A stretch of 44,318 nt of DNA from Candidatus Thorarchaeota archaeon (GTDB lineage Archaea; Asgardarchaeota; Thorarchaeia; Thorarchaeales; Thorarchaeaceae): NCBI GenBank assembly GCA_019894665.1, contig JAGXOC010000003.1, positions 29,158 through 73,475 of the forward strand, written 5' to 3'. The notes beneath the pieces are model-generated. The model searched no databases. It had not been told where the DNA came from and saw only the letters and a program-made list of their open reading frames with translations. Below, one piece after another: positions 1 through 9,365 of this stretch; position 1 is the first letter of the stretch; each line of letters starts with the position of its first letter. The position numbers and the translations under genes were made by a program.

Positions 1-78
1 CGGCAAGTGAGCAACCCATATTGAACCATCCAGTTGGCGTGTCCTCTGTTGGGATTGCCTCAGCCACTTCTTGGTCAT
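1..78 (-). CDS. possible 5' end of a gene that leaves the window (partial)
   Basis: On the minus strand an ATG at 78-76 opens a frame that stays open to the window edge, about 26 residues. The peptide begins MTKKWLRQSQQRTRQLDG and then reads into a more hydrophobic stretch. It is too short to identify. The upstream sequence has only a weak GGAG about 13 bases before the ATG. If real, it is divergent from the epimerase gene and the 79-217 interval holds both promoters. It could equally be chance. Confidence 0.25.
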   Translation of the reverse strand, partial: MTKKWLRQSQQRTRQLDGSIWVAHLP

Positions 79-160
79 CACGATGTGCTGGCTCCACTGT
101 CTCCTACACCTATTTGCTCTAGTTGTATATCAACCTGAACGAATATTACTTTTGGCAGGG

Positions 161-170
161 ATTATAGGAT
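161..170 (+). promoter_or_regulatory. candidate TATA element for the epimerase/permease operon
   Basis: The stretch ATTATAGGAT lies about 50 bases before the GTG start at 218. A start about 25 bases downstream would give a short leader that still contains the GAGGT Shine-Dalgarno at 205-209. This is assigned by eye from archaeal spacing rules only. Confidence 0.3.
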
Positions 171-217
171 ACAGATAAATGAGGGGTCGTCCGAGGAAAG
201 GTCCGAGGTAAGTCCTA

Positions 218-1213
218 GTGAAGGTTCTAGTCACAGGAGCATCAGGTTTCCTTGGTGGGAGAATTATATCCAGACTTTTAAAAGATGGCCATGAAGTTGT
301 GGGACTTGTAAGAGCAACTAGTAACAGAGAAGGACTCCTGAAAAATATTGAGGTCAAAGAGGCGGATTTGTTTAATATTCCAAGTCTTGAGGATGCAGTT
401 CAAGGAGTCAACGCAGTCATTCATTTTGCCGCTTATTTCGATTTCTATCCAAGTGACGAAGAACTCATGTTCAAAGTAAACGTTGAAGGCACAACTAACC
501 TGATGAATGCATGCGTGGGAACAGAAGTTGAGAGATTCATCTATTGCTCTACCGCAGAAACAATGGGTGGGATCAGATTCCCTCCCGGAACTGAAGATAC
601 TGAACTTAGACCTGACTTTAGCTACGGCGAGAGTAAGATATTAGCTGAGCGAGCAATTCGGGAGATAACAAATGAAACGGGATTAGCCCATATCATTCTG
701 CGCCCAACAGGTGTGATGGGTGAGGGCGACTTCTATGTCATGTATGAAGTAGCTCAAGAGTTGAATAACGGAAAGGTTTTCGTCCTGCCACGCAACCTAA
801 GTGCTCAGTTTATGTATACATACGTTGATGATGTTGTTACCGGGTTTGTTGCTGCATTAACGCCTATGGTCGCTCTAAACAATACGATAATTCTCTGTCC
901 AGATGAACCGATGAGTTGGGACGAGTTTGTAGAGGTCATGACCGAACGTCTTGGTGTCAAACCCCCTCGGCTTCGTGTACCAAGTATTCTTGTAAAATTC
1001 GTGATGGCTTTACTAAGTCCTTTCAAGAATCGGAAAAAGATGACCTTCTTCTGGCACATGAAATCGGTAGACATGATGCACGCGAATCGTGTGTATTCAA
1101 ATGATAAAGCAAAACGGTTACTTGGATGGACTCCTCAAGTTACCATGGTGGAAGGTTTTCAGCGAGCTATAGATTGGTATTTTGAAAACGGTCATCTCGA
1201 AAGGAAGGAATGA
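218..1213 (+). CDS. NAD(P)-dependent epimerase/dehydratase (extended SDR)
   Basis: This is an extended short-chain dehydrogenase of 331 residues. The N-terminal Rossmann motif TGASGFLGG (residues 6-14) matches GxxGxxG. The catalytic set is visible as Ser111-Thr112 and YGESK, Tyr136 to Lys140. It resembles the dihydroflavonol-reductase/3-beta-hydroxysteroid-dehydrogenase-like branch that acts on sugar nucleotides, steroids or other alcohols; the substrate is not readable. The start is GTG, with GAGGT (205-209) eight bases upstream, and the protein begins directly with the first beta strand. The lactate permease ATG follows the stop after three bases, so the two genes are very probably co-transcribed. 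Confidence 0.85.
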   Translation: MKVLVTGASGFLGGRIISRLLKDGHEVVGLVRATSNREGLLKNIEVKEADLFNIPSLEDAVQGVNAVIHFAAYFDFYPSDEELMFKVNVEGTTNLMNACVGTEVERFIYCSTAETMGGIRFPPGTEDTELRPDFSYGESKILAERAIREITNETGLAHIILRPTGVMGEGDFYVMYEVAQELNNGKVFVLPRNLSAQFMYTYVDDVVTGFVAALTPMVALNNTIILCPDEPMSWDEFVEVMTERLGVKPPRLRVPSILVKFVMALLSPFKNRKKMTFFWHMKSVDMMHANRVYSNDKAKRLLGWTPQVTMVEGFQRAIDWYFENGHLERKE

Positions 1214-1216
1214 GCA

Positions 1217-2929
1217 ATGGATGCCGTACTTGGTTTTGTTCTAATTATTCTGCCAATCATTTTGGCGCTCGTGCTTCTAGTCTACTTGAAGAAAGCTGCG
1301 GATGTGACAGGAGTCATAGTTTGGTTCGTGACTCTTGTAATAGCTATCGTTGCTTTCCAGACTGATATTGGGGTCGCGCTCACTGTAAGTGCTGCTGGAA
1401 TTGTGAAGTCATTTCCCATCTCTCTGATGGTGGCTACTTCAATCTTGATGATGACCTATATGCAAGAGACTGGTGCTCTACAAAGACTGATTGTCTTCTT
1501 CAAGACGCTTGGAGGCGGCAGTCGTCCCATGCAGATCTTGATGATTAGTTTTGGGCTCGGACTATTCTTAGTAGGAATTGGAGCAACTCCTGTATCAATG
1601 CTACCCCCAGTTATGCTCGCACTCGGTTTCTCACCTATGGTTGCAGTTGCACTACCATCTATAGGATATGACCCGCTCACAACATTCGCATTGCTCGGAG
1701 TTCCAGCAGTTGTTTTTACGGGCGAATACAGTGCATGGGCTACAGATATTACTTTGCAGCAGGCTGGTTCTGTCTTTGCCTGGTTTATGCCGCTCGTGAG
1801 TGTGGGAATCGCGATTTCTATGCTCTGGATTGCGGGAGGTAGAAGACTTCTACTTAGTCGAGATGGTCTTGTGCTGGCAGGTATTTGTGGACTAACAGCT
1901 GGACTTATGGCTATCGTCTGTAATGTACTTCTCCCACTCACTACATTGACAAATGTGTTTGCTGGAGCTGCAGTTCTTCTAGTCCTATTCATCTTCAATC
2001 GTGTACGAGGAAAGGCCATTCTTGATAGAAGTACTCTTGATGAGGAGGACATAGAAGTAGAGAATGGGATGAGTATCTACCGTGCTAGTATCCCTTGGGT
2101 TGTACTCGTCATACTAAGTCTCGTCACGAACATGATTCCTCAGATCTTCCAATTCTTGTTTGTTGACCTTGCCTTCCCAGTTCAAATCGGGGCATATCCT
2201 AGTGTAATCAATACTCGCTTTCTCTGGCAAGCCTATACTTTGATGTTAATCTCAACGATTGTGTCAATGCCGTTTCTCAAAACAGACAGAGATGTGTTGA
2301 AGCGAACTTTGTCGAAATTTAGAAAGAGAGCACTCCGACCAGTGCTTGCAGCTGCAATATTTTTTGCAATGGCTGATGTGATGAACTTTAGCGGTTGGGT
2401 TGTTGGTCCCGGTGGTGTTTGGCTCAACCCTCCTGATCCGACCAACAACATGATCTTTCTGTTAGCATCACTTACTGCAGGTCTCGGACTTCTCTATCCA
2501 GTCGTTGCACCCTTCATGGGATTGCTTGGAGGTTTCATATCTGGATCTGAAACTTCTTCAATTGCCATGTTCACAAAATACCATGTAGAAACGAGCAATC
2601 TGATTGGTGCAAGCTCTATTCATGTTGCAGCATCAAATGGGATTGGAGGAGGACTTGCTAGTGTACTTAGTCCTGCAAAGATTCAGAACGCAGCCGCTGT
2701 CATCGATGAGATTGGCATTGAGGGTGAAGTTATCCGATATGGTCTTGTGGTCGCAGTATTGATGACACTGGCTACTGGTGTCATGACTCTGCTCTGGGCG
2801 TTCCCAGTAAGTCTACTAACTCTATCAATCGCTAGTATCATAATCATCTCAGTAGTTCTTATCGGAGGTTACGTCTACATGAAGAAACCACCAATTGAAG
2901 CTGAAACGTCTATAGTTCATCAATCTTAG
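1217..2929 (+). CDS. lctP: L-lactate permease family transporter (LctP)
   Basis: A 570-residue, very hydrophobic protein with roughly 13-14 membrane segments. The region GIGATPVSMLPPVMLALGF and the later run SGSETSSIAMF ... ASNGIGGG ... LSPAKIQNA match the conserved blocks of the LctP family, which moves lactate or glycolate with protons across the cytoplasmic membrane. Its length is close to the usual 530-570. A short hydrophilic loop after about residue 270 carries an acidic patch. It starts three bases after the epimerase stop. The last 20 bases overlap the convergent pterin dehydratase gene. The family call is firm; the substrate is inferred. Confidence 0.85.
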   Translation: MDAVLGFVLIILPIILALVLLVYLKKAADVTGVIVWFVTLVIAIVAFQTDIGVALTVSAAGIVKSFPISLMVATSILMMTYMQETGALQRLIVFFKTLGGGSRPMQILMISFGLGLFLVGIGATPVSMLPPVMLALGFSPMVAVALPSIGYDPLTTFALLGVPAVVFTGEYSAWATDITLQQAGSVFAWFMPLVSVGIAISMLWIAGGRRLLLSRDGLVLAGICGLTAGLMAIVCNVLLPLTTLTNVFAGAAVLLVLFIFNRVRGKAILDRSTLDEEDIEVENGMSIYRASIPWVVLVILSLVTNMIPQIFQFLFVDLAFPVQIGAYPSVINTRFLWQAYTLMLISTIVSMPFLKTDRDVLKRTLSKFRKRALRPVLAAAIFFAMADVMNFSGWVVGPGGVWLNPPDPTNNMIFLLASLTAGLGLLYPVVAPFMGLLGGFISGSETSSIAMFTKYHVETSNLIGASSIHVAASNGIGGGLASVLSPAKIQNAAAVIDEIGIEGEVIRYGLVVAVLMTLATGVMTLLWAFPVSLLTLSIASIIIISVVLIGGYVYMKKPPIEAETSIVHQS

Positions 2930-3251
2930 CAGCTAGAATGAAATCATTCTCGAACAAGCCATTGATTGCATGAGTCCATAGTGTGAAAGTGACTTTGTTC
3001 CATTGAATGAATATGTCTGGGTGATGATCCTGCTCATCAGCGATTTCAGCAACTTTGTTCACAAAGACCATTGCTTCCGTGAAATTCTTGAACTTGAAGA
3101 GCTTCTCGATTTTGTCAATCTCACCTTCTGACTTTTTCCAACCAGGCACTACATCCAGCATGAGTTTGACCTTATCGCCTTGCATGTGGGGTGTGCCTCC
3201 TCTACATGGAACACACGTGAGCGAAGCAAGTTCTTTTCTTGTCTTTGACAA
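2910..3251 (-). CDS. pterin-4a-carbinolamine dehydratase
   Basis: This 113-residue protein matches the PCD/DCoH family, which dehydrates 4a-hydroxytetrahydropterin; in prokaryotes it often serves pterin recycling or molybdopterin-related roles. The active-site block DEQDHHPDI holds His76-His77-Pro78, followed by Trp84, His94 and Asp103 with the family spacing. The start is TTG, supported by AGGAG nine bases upstream; the only nearby ATG is followed at once by a stop. The N-terminal CVPCRGGTP segment is common in prokaryotic members. The 3' end overlaps the permease gene by 20 bases in convergent orientation. No aromatic amino acid hydroxylase is visible in the window. Confidence 0.9.
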   Translation of the reverse strand: MSKTRKELASLTCVPCRGGTPHMQGDKVKLMLDVVPGWKKSEGEIDKIEKLFKFKNFTEAMVFVNKVAEIADEQDHHPDIFIQWNKVTFTLWTHAINGLFENDFILAAKIDEL

Positions 3252-3426
3252 TTACATCGACTCCTGTTAACTATCGTTTTCTAATACGAGGACAGGTTAA
3301 ATCCTTACGCATAGATGAAAATAACCGGAACGTTGAATCGAAACTGATTTAGAGAAGGTTAAATGAGAAGAAGACTGAATGCTAATCAAGTGTTCATGTG
3401 GCTTTATTGGAAGATGTGTTGTCCTG

Positions 3427-4080
3427 ATGTCGAAAGGCGATCTGACATATTGGCGCGAGAGTAGCTTCTACCTCAACCCTACATCCAGATGCATGAATGA
3501 CTGTCTGTTCTGCGTGCGTCATTACGGTGCGGGTGTGTTTGGCTTTGACCTGGTTCTTGATGAAGACCCAAATGCAGAGGAACTAGTGAAGGCGATTGAT
3601 GACACATGGGATTCTAAATTTGATGATGTTGCGATTGTTGGTTTTGGTGAACCCTTGCTCAATCTCGATGCTGTCCTAGATGCTATCAGAAAGGTCAAGG
3701 AATTGACTAAACTCCCTATCAGAATGAACACCAATGGACAAGCCCTTCTATTGCATCCATCTCGTGATGTTGCAAAAGAACTTGCCGAAGCTGGATTGGA
3801 CCGAATTCAGATCTCACTCAATGCACAAGATCCTGATACATATTTTCAGCTCTGTCAACCTAAGCTTGGACGAGGTGCATTTGAATCGATTCTTGAGTTT
3901 ACAGAACAATGTAAACCTTTGATGAAGGTCGAGCTTTCAGCAGTTGACATCCCGGGTGTTGATATTGATGCGTGCCGGGGAATTGCTGAACGTCTTGGCG
4001 TTGGTTTTCGTGTTCGAGTGTTTAAAGGTCCAGAAGGGGCACTTGATGGAATACTGCGAACGCTAACAACAGAATCATAG
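3427..4080 (+). CDS. radical SAM protein, TatD-associated type
   Basis: A 217-residue radical SAM protein. The cluster motif is Cys22-x3-Cys26-x2-Cys29 (CMNDCLFC), followed by VGFGEPLLN, which corresponds to the SAM-binding GGE-type strand, and by IRMNTNGQA. The short length and the order YLNPTSRCMNDCLFCVR resemble the family usually found beside or fused to TatD nucleases; its reaction is unknown. The frame extends 16 residues upstream to 3379. I prefer the ATG at 3427 because family members begin only a few residues before the first strand. No TatD gene is next to it here. It stands alone between the pterin dehydratase and the MBL gene. Confidence 0.8.
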   Translation: MSKGDLTYWRESSFYLNPTSRCMNDCLFCVRHYGAGVFGFDLVLDEDPNAEELVKAIDDTWDSKFDDVAIVGFGEPLLNLDAVLDAIRKVKELTKLPIRMNTNGQALLLHPSRDVAKELAEAGLDRIQISLNAQDPDTYFQLCQPKLGRGAFESILEFTEQCKPLMKVELSAVDIPGVDIDACRGIAERLGVGFRVRVFKGPEGALDGILRTLTTES

Positions 4081-4120
4081 AGTGGACAACTATATCTGGT
4101 AGCTGCAGTTACCTAGAATT

Positions 4121-4960
4121 ATGACTCTTCGGAAACTCGTTGACGGTCTTTTCGTTGATACTGACGGCACCAATGGAGGCAATCATGGGGCTATCGTTCT
4201 TGAGGATGAGGTTGTGATGATTGACTCAGGCATGATCCATCCTAAGAGTCTTGAAACGAAGGAGTTCTTGACGAAAAAGACTGGGTTGCCAATTCTCAAA
4301 CTAGTATTCACGCATTCTCATGGTGACCATGTTTTTGGAGCTCAAGCCTTTGAACCAGTGAGTCTTATTGCTTCTGCACCAATGCGGCAGCGTTGCGAGG
4401 ATAACCTGAAAGGGGATTGGAAGATTGAGACCCTAAGGAACAGCTATGCTCCGATGAAGGAAGAGCGACCCGAATTATGGGAAGCTATTCAGGACCTCTC
4501 CATACGGTTGCCTGATACCATTTTCAAAACTTATCTCTTCCTTGGCAATAACGAAGAAATCTCAGTAAAGCTTCTAGGTGGTCACACTGCAGGTTCTTCA
4601 ACCATAATCTCGCATCCTCACAATGCAATTTTCGTAGGTGACCTCATTTTCAGTGGTAAATTTCCGTATGGGGGTGATCCAACCTGTGATCCTGATAGAT
4701 GGATAATGGCTCTAGAGGAAATACTAGCTTTGGGACTTGAAACCATAATCCCTGGACATGGCCCCGTTTGTGGATTGGATGAGCTTGAAATATATATTCA
4801 AGCATTAATGGATCTAAGAGCTAATGTGGAAGATGCCACTACTGCTGATATGACCATCAGCGAGTTCATTGAAGAAGGAATGATTCCGAAGGACATTGCG
4901 GAAGGGGCTGAACGATTCGCTGACCGAACTCTGAAACACTGGTTTCAATTCTATGGATGA
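4121..4960 (+). CDS. MBL-fold metallo-hydrolase
   Basis: The protein has 279 residues and the metallo-beta-lactamase fold. His65, His67, Asp69 and His70 form THSHGDH; GGHTAGS supplies the third-strand His, FVGDLIFSG the bridging Asp, and IPGHGP the last His. This is a full dinuclear metal site, so hydrolase activity is likely. The substrate (thioester, lactone, phosphodiester or similar) cannot be told. The gene ends nine bases before the flavoenzyme ATG, which suggests a two-gene operon. A thioesterase-like or lactonase role beside an enoyl-reductase-like flavoprotein would make sense but is inference. Confidence 0.85.
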   Translation: MTLRKLVDGLFVDTDGTNGGNHGAIVLEDEVVMIDSGMIHPKSLETKEFLTKKTGLPILKLVFTHSHGDHVFGAQAFEPVSLIASAPMRQRCEDNLKGDWKIETLRNSYAPMKEERPELWEAIQDLSIRLPDTIFKTYLFLGNNEEISVKLLGGHTAGSSTIISHPHNAIFVGDLIFSGKFPYGGDPTCDPDRWIMALEEILALGLETIIPGHGPVCGLDELEIYIQALMDLRANVEDATTADMTISEFIEEGMIPKDIAEGAERFADRTLKHWFQFYG

Positions 4961-4969
4961 GGGATTCGT

Positions 4970-6883
4970 ATGGATCTTTGGGAATCAGTTTCAATCGGAG
5001 ACCTCGAGCTAGAAAACCGTCTGGTCATGCTTGCCACACACTTGAGCTACTGTGATGAGGATGGCATTGTCACAGACAAGCTTGTAGAGTTCTATCGAGA
5101 ACGTGCGAAGCACAAACCTGGTCTGATCATTATTGGTGGTTGCTACACTGAGCATCTAGGTATGAGTACACCAACAATGATCGGTATCAGTAGGGATGAC
5201 CATATCGAGGGTTTACAAAGACTGACCGAGGCAGTCCACTCACATGATGTTCCTATATCTGCTCAACTCTATCACGCGGGTCGTTATGCACATTCAATTG
5301 TGTTGGGTCAGCAGGCTGTATCTGCATCTGAAGTTAAGTGTCGACTAACCCGAGAAACTCCCCGCGCGTTAACTCTTGAAGAGATAACCCAGACCGTTGA
5401 TAACTTTGGAATAGCAGCTGAGAGAGCAAAGAAAGCTGGATTTGATTCGGTCGAGATTCTAGGTTCAACAGGATATCTCATCAACCAATTTCTTGCTGAG
5501 GCGACCAACAAGAGACGTGATGGATACGGTGGCGACTTTGAGTCACGATTAAGATTTCCTCTTGAAATTGTAGAGTGTGTGCGCAAAGCTGTTGGGTCCA
5601 AGTTTCCGATTCTCTATCGAATGAGTGGAGCTGATTTCGTACCCGATGGACTTACTCTAGAAGACAACAAGATTCTCGCTCCCCGACTTGTGGAGAAAGG
5701 CGTGGATTGCTTAAATGTGACAGGAGGTTGGCATGAAACCAGAATTCCACAAATAACAATGGATGTCCCACGGGGTGGTTACGCATACTTGGCTGAAGGG
5801 ATAGCAAGTGTAGTTGATGTCCCAGTTGTTGCATGTAACAGAATCAACAGCGTCAGTGTTGCTGAACGAATTCTGTCTCGAGGAAATGTTCAGTTGATAG
5901 GAATGTCAAGAGGATTTCTAGCAGATCCCGAACTTCCATCCAAAGCTAGGGCAAATAAACATCAACTTACTCGCCCATGCATTGCTTGCAATCAAGGTTG
6001 CCTCGACAAAGTCTTTATGATTGAACCTGTAACGTGTGCTCTTAACCCACTTGCAGGTTATGAAACAGAACGAGAGCTAGGTCCACAAGGTGAAGGTAGG
6101 ATTGCTGTAGTTGGTGGTGGTCCTGCTGGAATGGAAACTGCGCGAGTTCTCGCGATGAGAGGGTTCGATATTACTCTCTATGAGAAGGGTGACCGACTTG
6201 GAGGAATGCTTCACCTTGCTGCGAAAGTCCCAGGGAGGGGCGAGTTTGCAGCGTATGTTTCTTACATGGAGCGTGAGCTCAAGAATCTCGGCGTTGATAT
6301 CCGTCTCAAAGTTCAGGCCACTGTTGACACTCTAGTTGATGAAGGATCTGATTGTGTTGTGGTCGCGACTGGCACCGTTGCCGGAGCACCATCCATTGAA
6401 GGCGTAGAGATGTCTCATGTGACTACTGCGTATGACGCGATATCGCTTGGACTTGACAACCTTGGTGATGTTGTTATTGTTGGTGGTAGTGCCTTAGGTT
6501 GCTACACTGCCCTTTATCTTGCATCCCGTGCCGATTCAGTTCACATCTTTGAATCTGATGAGGCTCTTGGAGTGGATCTCAGTAGAACTACTCGATGGGT
6601 CATTATGAAGAGTCTCAAAGAGAAAGGAATTCATACACACGCTAACGCTCAAGTGACGGAAATTACCAGTGGGTTTACATCCGTGCTCATTGACGGAGAG
6701 TATGAACAAGTAGATGCTCAAACTGTGGTTCTTGCCACAAGACCACAACCTCAAGATCGTATTCTGAAGCAATTGGAAAGAACAAGCTTACGTACTGAAG
6801 TGGTTGGGTCTATGAAGAAAGCAATGGACTTGCTCGAAGTCATTCATGAAACCTACAAGTTTGCGAACTCATTCCAACTCTAA
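4970..6883 (+). CDS. OYE-family NADH:flavin oxidoreductase / 2,4-dienoyl-CoA reductase-like
   Basis: A 637-residue three-part flavoenzyme. Residues about 1-330 form an FMN-binding TIM barrel of the old yellow enzyme family. CIACNQGC followed by a Cys about 11 residues later binds a 4Fe-4S cluster. From about residue 380, VVGGGPAGMETARVL begins the FAD/NAD(P) part, with a second dinucleotide motif at VIVGGSALGCYTA. The order and length match FadH and trimethylamine-dehydrogenase relatives, which reduce activated double bonds or demethylate amines using electrons from NAD(P)H. It is tightly linked to the MBL-fold gene upstream. An enoate or dienoyl-CoA substrate is plausible but unproven. Confidence 0.85.
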   Translation: MDLWESVSIGDLELENRLVMLATHLSYCDEDGIVTDKLVEFYRERAKHKPGLIIIGGCYTEHLGMSTPTMIGISRDDHIEGLQRLTEAVHSHDVPISAQLYHAGRYAHSIVLGQQAVSASEVKCRLTRETPRALTLEEITQTVDNFGIAAERAKKAGFDSVEILGSTGYLINQFLAEATNKRRDGYGGDFESRLRFPLEIVECVRKAVGSKFPILYRMSGADFVPDGLTLEDNKILAPRLVEKGVDCLNVTGGWHETRIPQITMDVPRGGYAYLAEGIASVVDVPVVACNRINSVSVAERILSRGNVQLIGMSRGFLADPELPSKARANKHQLTRPCIACNQGCLDKVFMIEPVTCALNPLAGYETERELGPQGEGRIAVVGGGPAGMETARVLAMRGFDITLYEKGDRLGGMLHLAAKVPGRGEFAAYVSYMERELKNLGVDIRLKVQATVDTLVDEGSDCVVVATGTVAGAPSIEGVEMSHVTTAYDAISLGLDNLGDVVIVGGSALGCYTALYLASRADSVHIFESDEALGVDLSRTTRWVIMKSLKEKGIHTHANAQVTEITSGFTSVLIDGEYEQVDAQTVVLATRPQPQDRILKQLERTSLRTEVVGSMKKAMDLLEVIHETYKFANSFQL

Positions 6884-6968
6884 TCCAATTCCCTGCCTTA
6901 GCGGATATTCTTAAATTGATACAAACAAGGTCTTTCCTGAGTCTAGACGACTGGGAGATACGACAACA

Positions 6969-8141
6969 GTGGCTTTCGATGATGATCCAATCAGTGTCAT
7001 AACCTACCCGACGTTTGCTGAGTTGAATGATATCCTTGCACTTCACTTTGAAATAGAAGCTAGTATCCTTGAATTTGGAATGCCGACATTCATTGCCCGT
7101 TGGCCTGCTGGTGTTATTGCCACCAATGAGCGACAGGATGAGATTTTCAAGGAACTGACTAAAAGGACAAAGTCACTCAAGGTGTGGCCTCTCGTTCGTT
7201 GGAAGAACAAAGCAGCTGGTGAATATTTCATCAGGTTTGTTCCAATCCAAAAACCCGGTCCGAGTAACAAGAAGATCAACTATGCTCTGTTTGTTGCTAC
7301 CTTAGCTACTATGGCTATTGGTGGACTTCTGCAAGCGACGAGTCCGATATTCCTTACATTATTCTATCCCGGTGGTTACACATTTCTAGACCTTGCTTTT
7401 GTTACAATTACTTTCATGCTAGCTCTCATGGGCATAATTTTCACTCATGAGATGGGCCATTACATGATGTGTAAACGGAAAGGGATTGCGGCGTCTCTGC
7501 CATACTTTATTCCCGGCCTCCCTCAGATTGGTGGTACCTTTGGAGCGTTCATTTCCCAGAAGAGTCCGCCAAACAATAGAGAAGAGCTAATCGACATGGG
7601 TCTGGCAGGACCCCTTGCAGGTTTCGCTGTCACAATGGTCGTGCTCTTTGTAGGATATCTGTTGTCAGTTCCAGTTACTGCACAGGAATTGATAGCCATT
7701 GAAGCAGCCTTCCCCGGAATGTCAGGTGACCTTGCAACTCCCATTCTCTTCAATCTGATTGGCAATCTTTTCGTGGGCTTCGTCCCTGCTGGCGGTACCC
7801 TGTACATGCATCCTATTGCTTTCGCTGCCTGGGTTGGAATGCTAGTGACTGCACTCAACCTGTTCCCAATTGCTCAGCTCGATGGTGGTCATGCCCTAAG
7901 GGCAATTGTCGGTCCCAAATGGCACAAACAGATAGGCTGGGTCGCACTGCTAATAATGCTGCTGACAGGATATTACATGATGGCAATCCTGATTCTTGCC
8001 ATGTCATCGGGTGGCGGTCATCCAGGTCCATTGAATGATACAGTTACGATTTCGAAAGGAAGGATAATCACGTTCGGATTGGCTATGATCATCCTAGTGC
8101 TGTGCATTCCACCACTTTGGCAGATGTTTGGGTTCTTCTAA
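6969..8141 (+). CDS. site-2 protease family membrane metalloprotease (M50)
   Basis: The protein is 390 residues long. Residues 1-100 form a soluble N-terminal domain, and the rest carries about six or seven membrane helices. HEMGH (160-164) is the HExxH zinc motif in a membrane helix, and NLFPIAQLDGGH (297-308) supplies the third ligand, Asp305, in the usual S2P NxxPxxxLDGGH form. Such proteases cut substrates within the membrane, often anti-sigma factors, signal peptides or membrane-bound regulators. The start is GTG at 6969 behind GGGAG. The membrane protein at 8215 follows in the same direction after 73 bases and could be a partner or target. Confidence 0.88.
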   Translation: MAFDDDPISVITYPTFAELNDILALHFEIEASILEFGMPTFIARWPAGVIATNERQDEIFKELTKRTKSLKVWPLVRWKNKAAGEYFIRFVPIQKPGPSNKKINYALFVATLATMAIGGLLQATSPIFLTLFYPGGYTFLDLAFVTITFMLALMGIIFTHEMGHYMMCKRKGIAASLPYFIPGLPQIGGTFGAFISQKSPPNNREELIDMGLAGPLAGFAVTMVVLFVGYLLSVPVTAQELIAIEAAFPGMSGDLATPILFNLIGNLFVGFVPAGGTLYMHPIAFAAWVGMLVTALNLFPIAQLDGGHALRAIVGPKWHKQIGWVALLIMLLTGYYMMAILILAMSSGGGHPGPLNDTVTISKGRIITFGLAMIILVLCIPPLWQMFGFF

Positions 8142-8214
8142 AATAAGTTCAAACGATTATTGATAATCCACAACATTAACATATTTCCATGTATGCCAAG
8201 ACGCGGTCATAATC

Positions 8215-9315
8215 ATGGGTGCTAGACGATTTGCAGGACCAAGTTTGATGTTCATATTAGGAACACTAGTAATGATTCAGATGATTCTAACAATTACTCA
8301 GGGAATGCCCTCTATCGCTTTCATTTCTGACACGTTGTCTCTTAATTTAGGCACAGATGTCATAGCAATAATGGCCATCGCCTTTCCGATCCTATTCTTA
8401 GAGTACTATTTGTTTGCTGTACCAATTGCAGTGGTTCTTCTGCTTGGAACTAAAATCATCAAATCAAATAGATACGAATTGAACATCATGAATATTGGTC
8501 GAAACTTTGGCGCACCACAATTGGTTCGGAGAGCTGCTGCTCCTGCCCTCTTCGCTGTCGCAACTGCTTATCTGTTTCGCAAACCCCTTCAAGTGTTCCT
8601 CTTCGGTATAAACCCAGACATTGCACCCGAGTTTGCCTCTTTGTTTCCAGTTGTTGTATCCATCATGAGCGCGCTACTGGCTGTACCTATCGCGCTGCTT
8701 CTCTTCATGCCTACCTGGGTCCTTAATGATGCAGGTGTGGTCACACACTTGAAATCTGACAATCTCAGATTGCGGCAGTGTCCTGACACACAAGGAGTTG
8801 GTCGATGGATTGCTAACATGCTTGGAGGTTATGCCCTACTCGCATTTCCAATCACAATGTTCCTGAATCATTTCTATGAACCATTGATACTTCCAATTAT
8901 TGAGGGAATGGTGTTTACACCTGAACAAGTTATCTTCCAAGTCACGACTGGAGCTTTATGGACGCTCGGTCTCCCATTCTTCGTTATGGCCTTCATTCTT
9001 CCTATCATCATGTTTAACGAAGCAATGCAAACACGCTCAACAGTACGAATTCTCAAACTTGCACGACGGCTAGGAGCCAAGATAGTTCGGAAAGAACAGA
9101 TACAAGAAATCAAACGCCTGAGTTCGGCTTATGATGAGGAACAGAAAGCCACTGTTTCACTCTATGCCCAAGCAGGTAATCAACAGATTGTATCAACCCA
9201 GAAGAGCATCAAGTCAAAGAGCAAGACAAAGTCAACGACTGAATCTTCTCCCAAGAAACAGAAAACAACAACCAAACAAAAGAAGAATATTAAATCCAAG
9301 AAATCAAAGAAATAA
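8215..9315 (+). CDS. multi-pass membrane protein with Lys-rich C-terminal tail, unknown
   Basis: I do not recognise this 366-residue protein. It has about seven hydrophobic segments in residues 5-285, then a hydrophilic helical stretch. The last roughly 45 residues are made almost wholly of Lys, Ser, Thr and Gln, ending KKNIKSKKSKK. By the positive-inside rule the tail should be cytoplasmic, where it could bind acidic lipids, nucleic acid or another protein. It follows the site-2 protease gene on the same strand. A strong hairpin lies just after its stop. The reading frame is secure; the function is unknown. Confidence 0.75.
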   Translation: MGARRFAGPSLMFILGTLVMIQMILTITQGMPSIAFISDTLSLNLGTDVIAIMAIAFPILFLEYYLFAVPIAVVLLLGTKIIKSNRYELNIMNIGRNFGAPQLVRRAAAPALFAVATAYLFRKPLQVFLFGINPDIAPEFASLFPVVVSIMSALLAVPIALLLFMPTWVLNDAGVVTHLKSDNLRLRQCPDTQGVGRWIANMLGGYALLAFPITMFLNHFYEPLILPIIEGMVFTPEQVIFQVTTGALWTLGLPFFVMAFILPIIMFNEAMQTRSTVRILKLARRLGAKIVRKEQIQEIKRLSSAYDEEQKATVSLYAQAGNQQIVSTQKSIKSKSKTKSTTESSPKKQKTTTKQKKNIKSKKSKK

Positions 9316-9327
9316 TAAAAGAGTAAT

Positions 9328-9356
9328 TGTTCCCGGTAGCAAAATGCCCGGGAACA
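9328..9356. terminator. bidirectional terminator-like hairpin
   Basis: TGTTCCCGG (9328-9336) and CCGGGAACA (9348-9356) form a perfect nine-base-pair stem with an 11-base loop. The hairpin lies between the convergent membrane-protein and TBP genes and is flanked by A/T-rich sequence on both sides, including CTTTATGATTT after it. It could end transcription from both directions. Archaeal termination relies mainly on T-tracts, so the hairpin may instead stabilise 3' ends. Confidence 0.6.
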
Positions 9357-9365
9357 CTTTATGAT

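Noticed and set aside
1456-2052. A 198-residue open frame on the minus strand
   Set aside because: It lies wholly inside the lactate-permease gene, has biased, low-complexity composition and no family pattern; the plus-strand frame is clearly the coding one.
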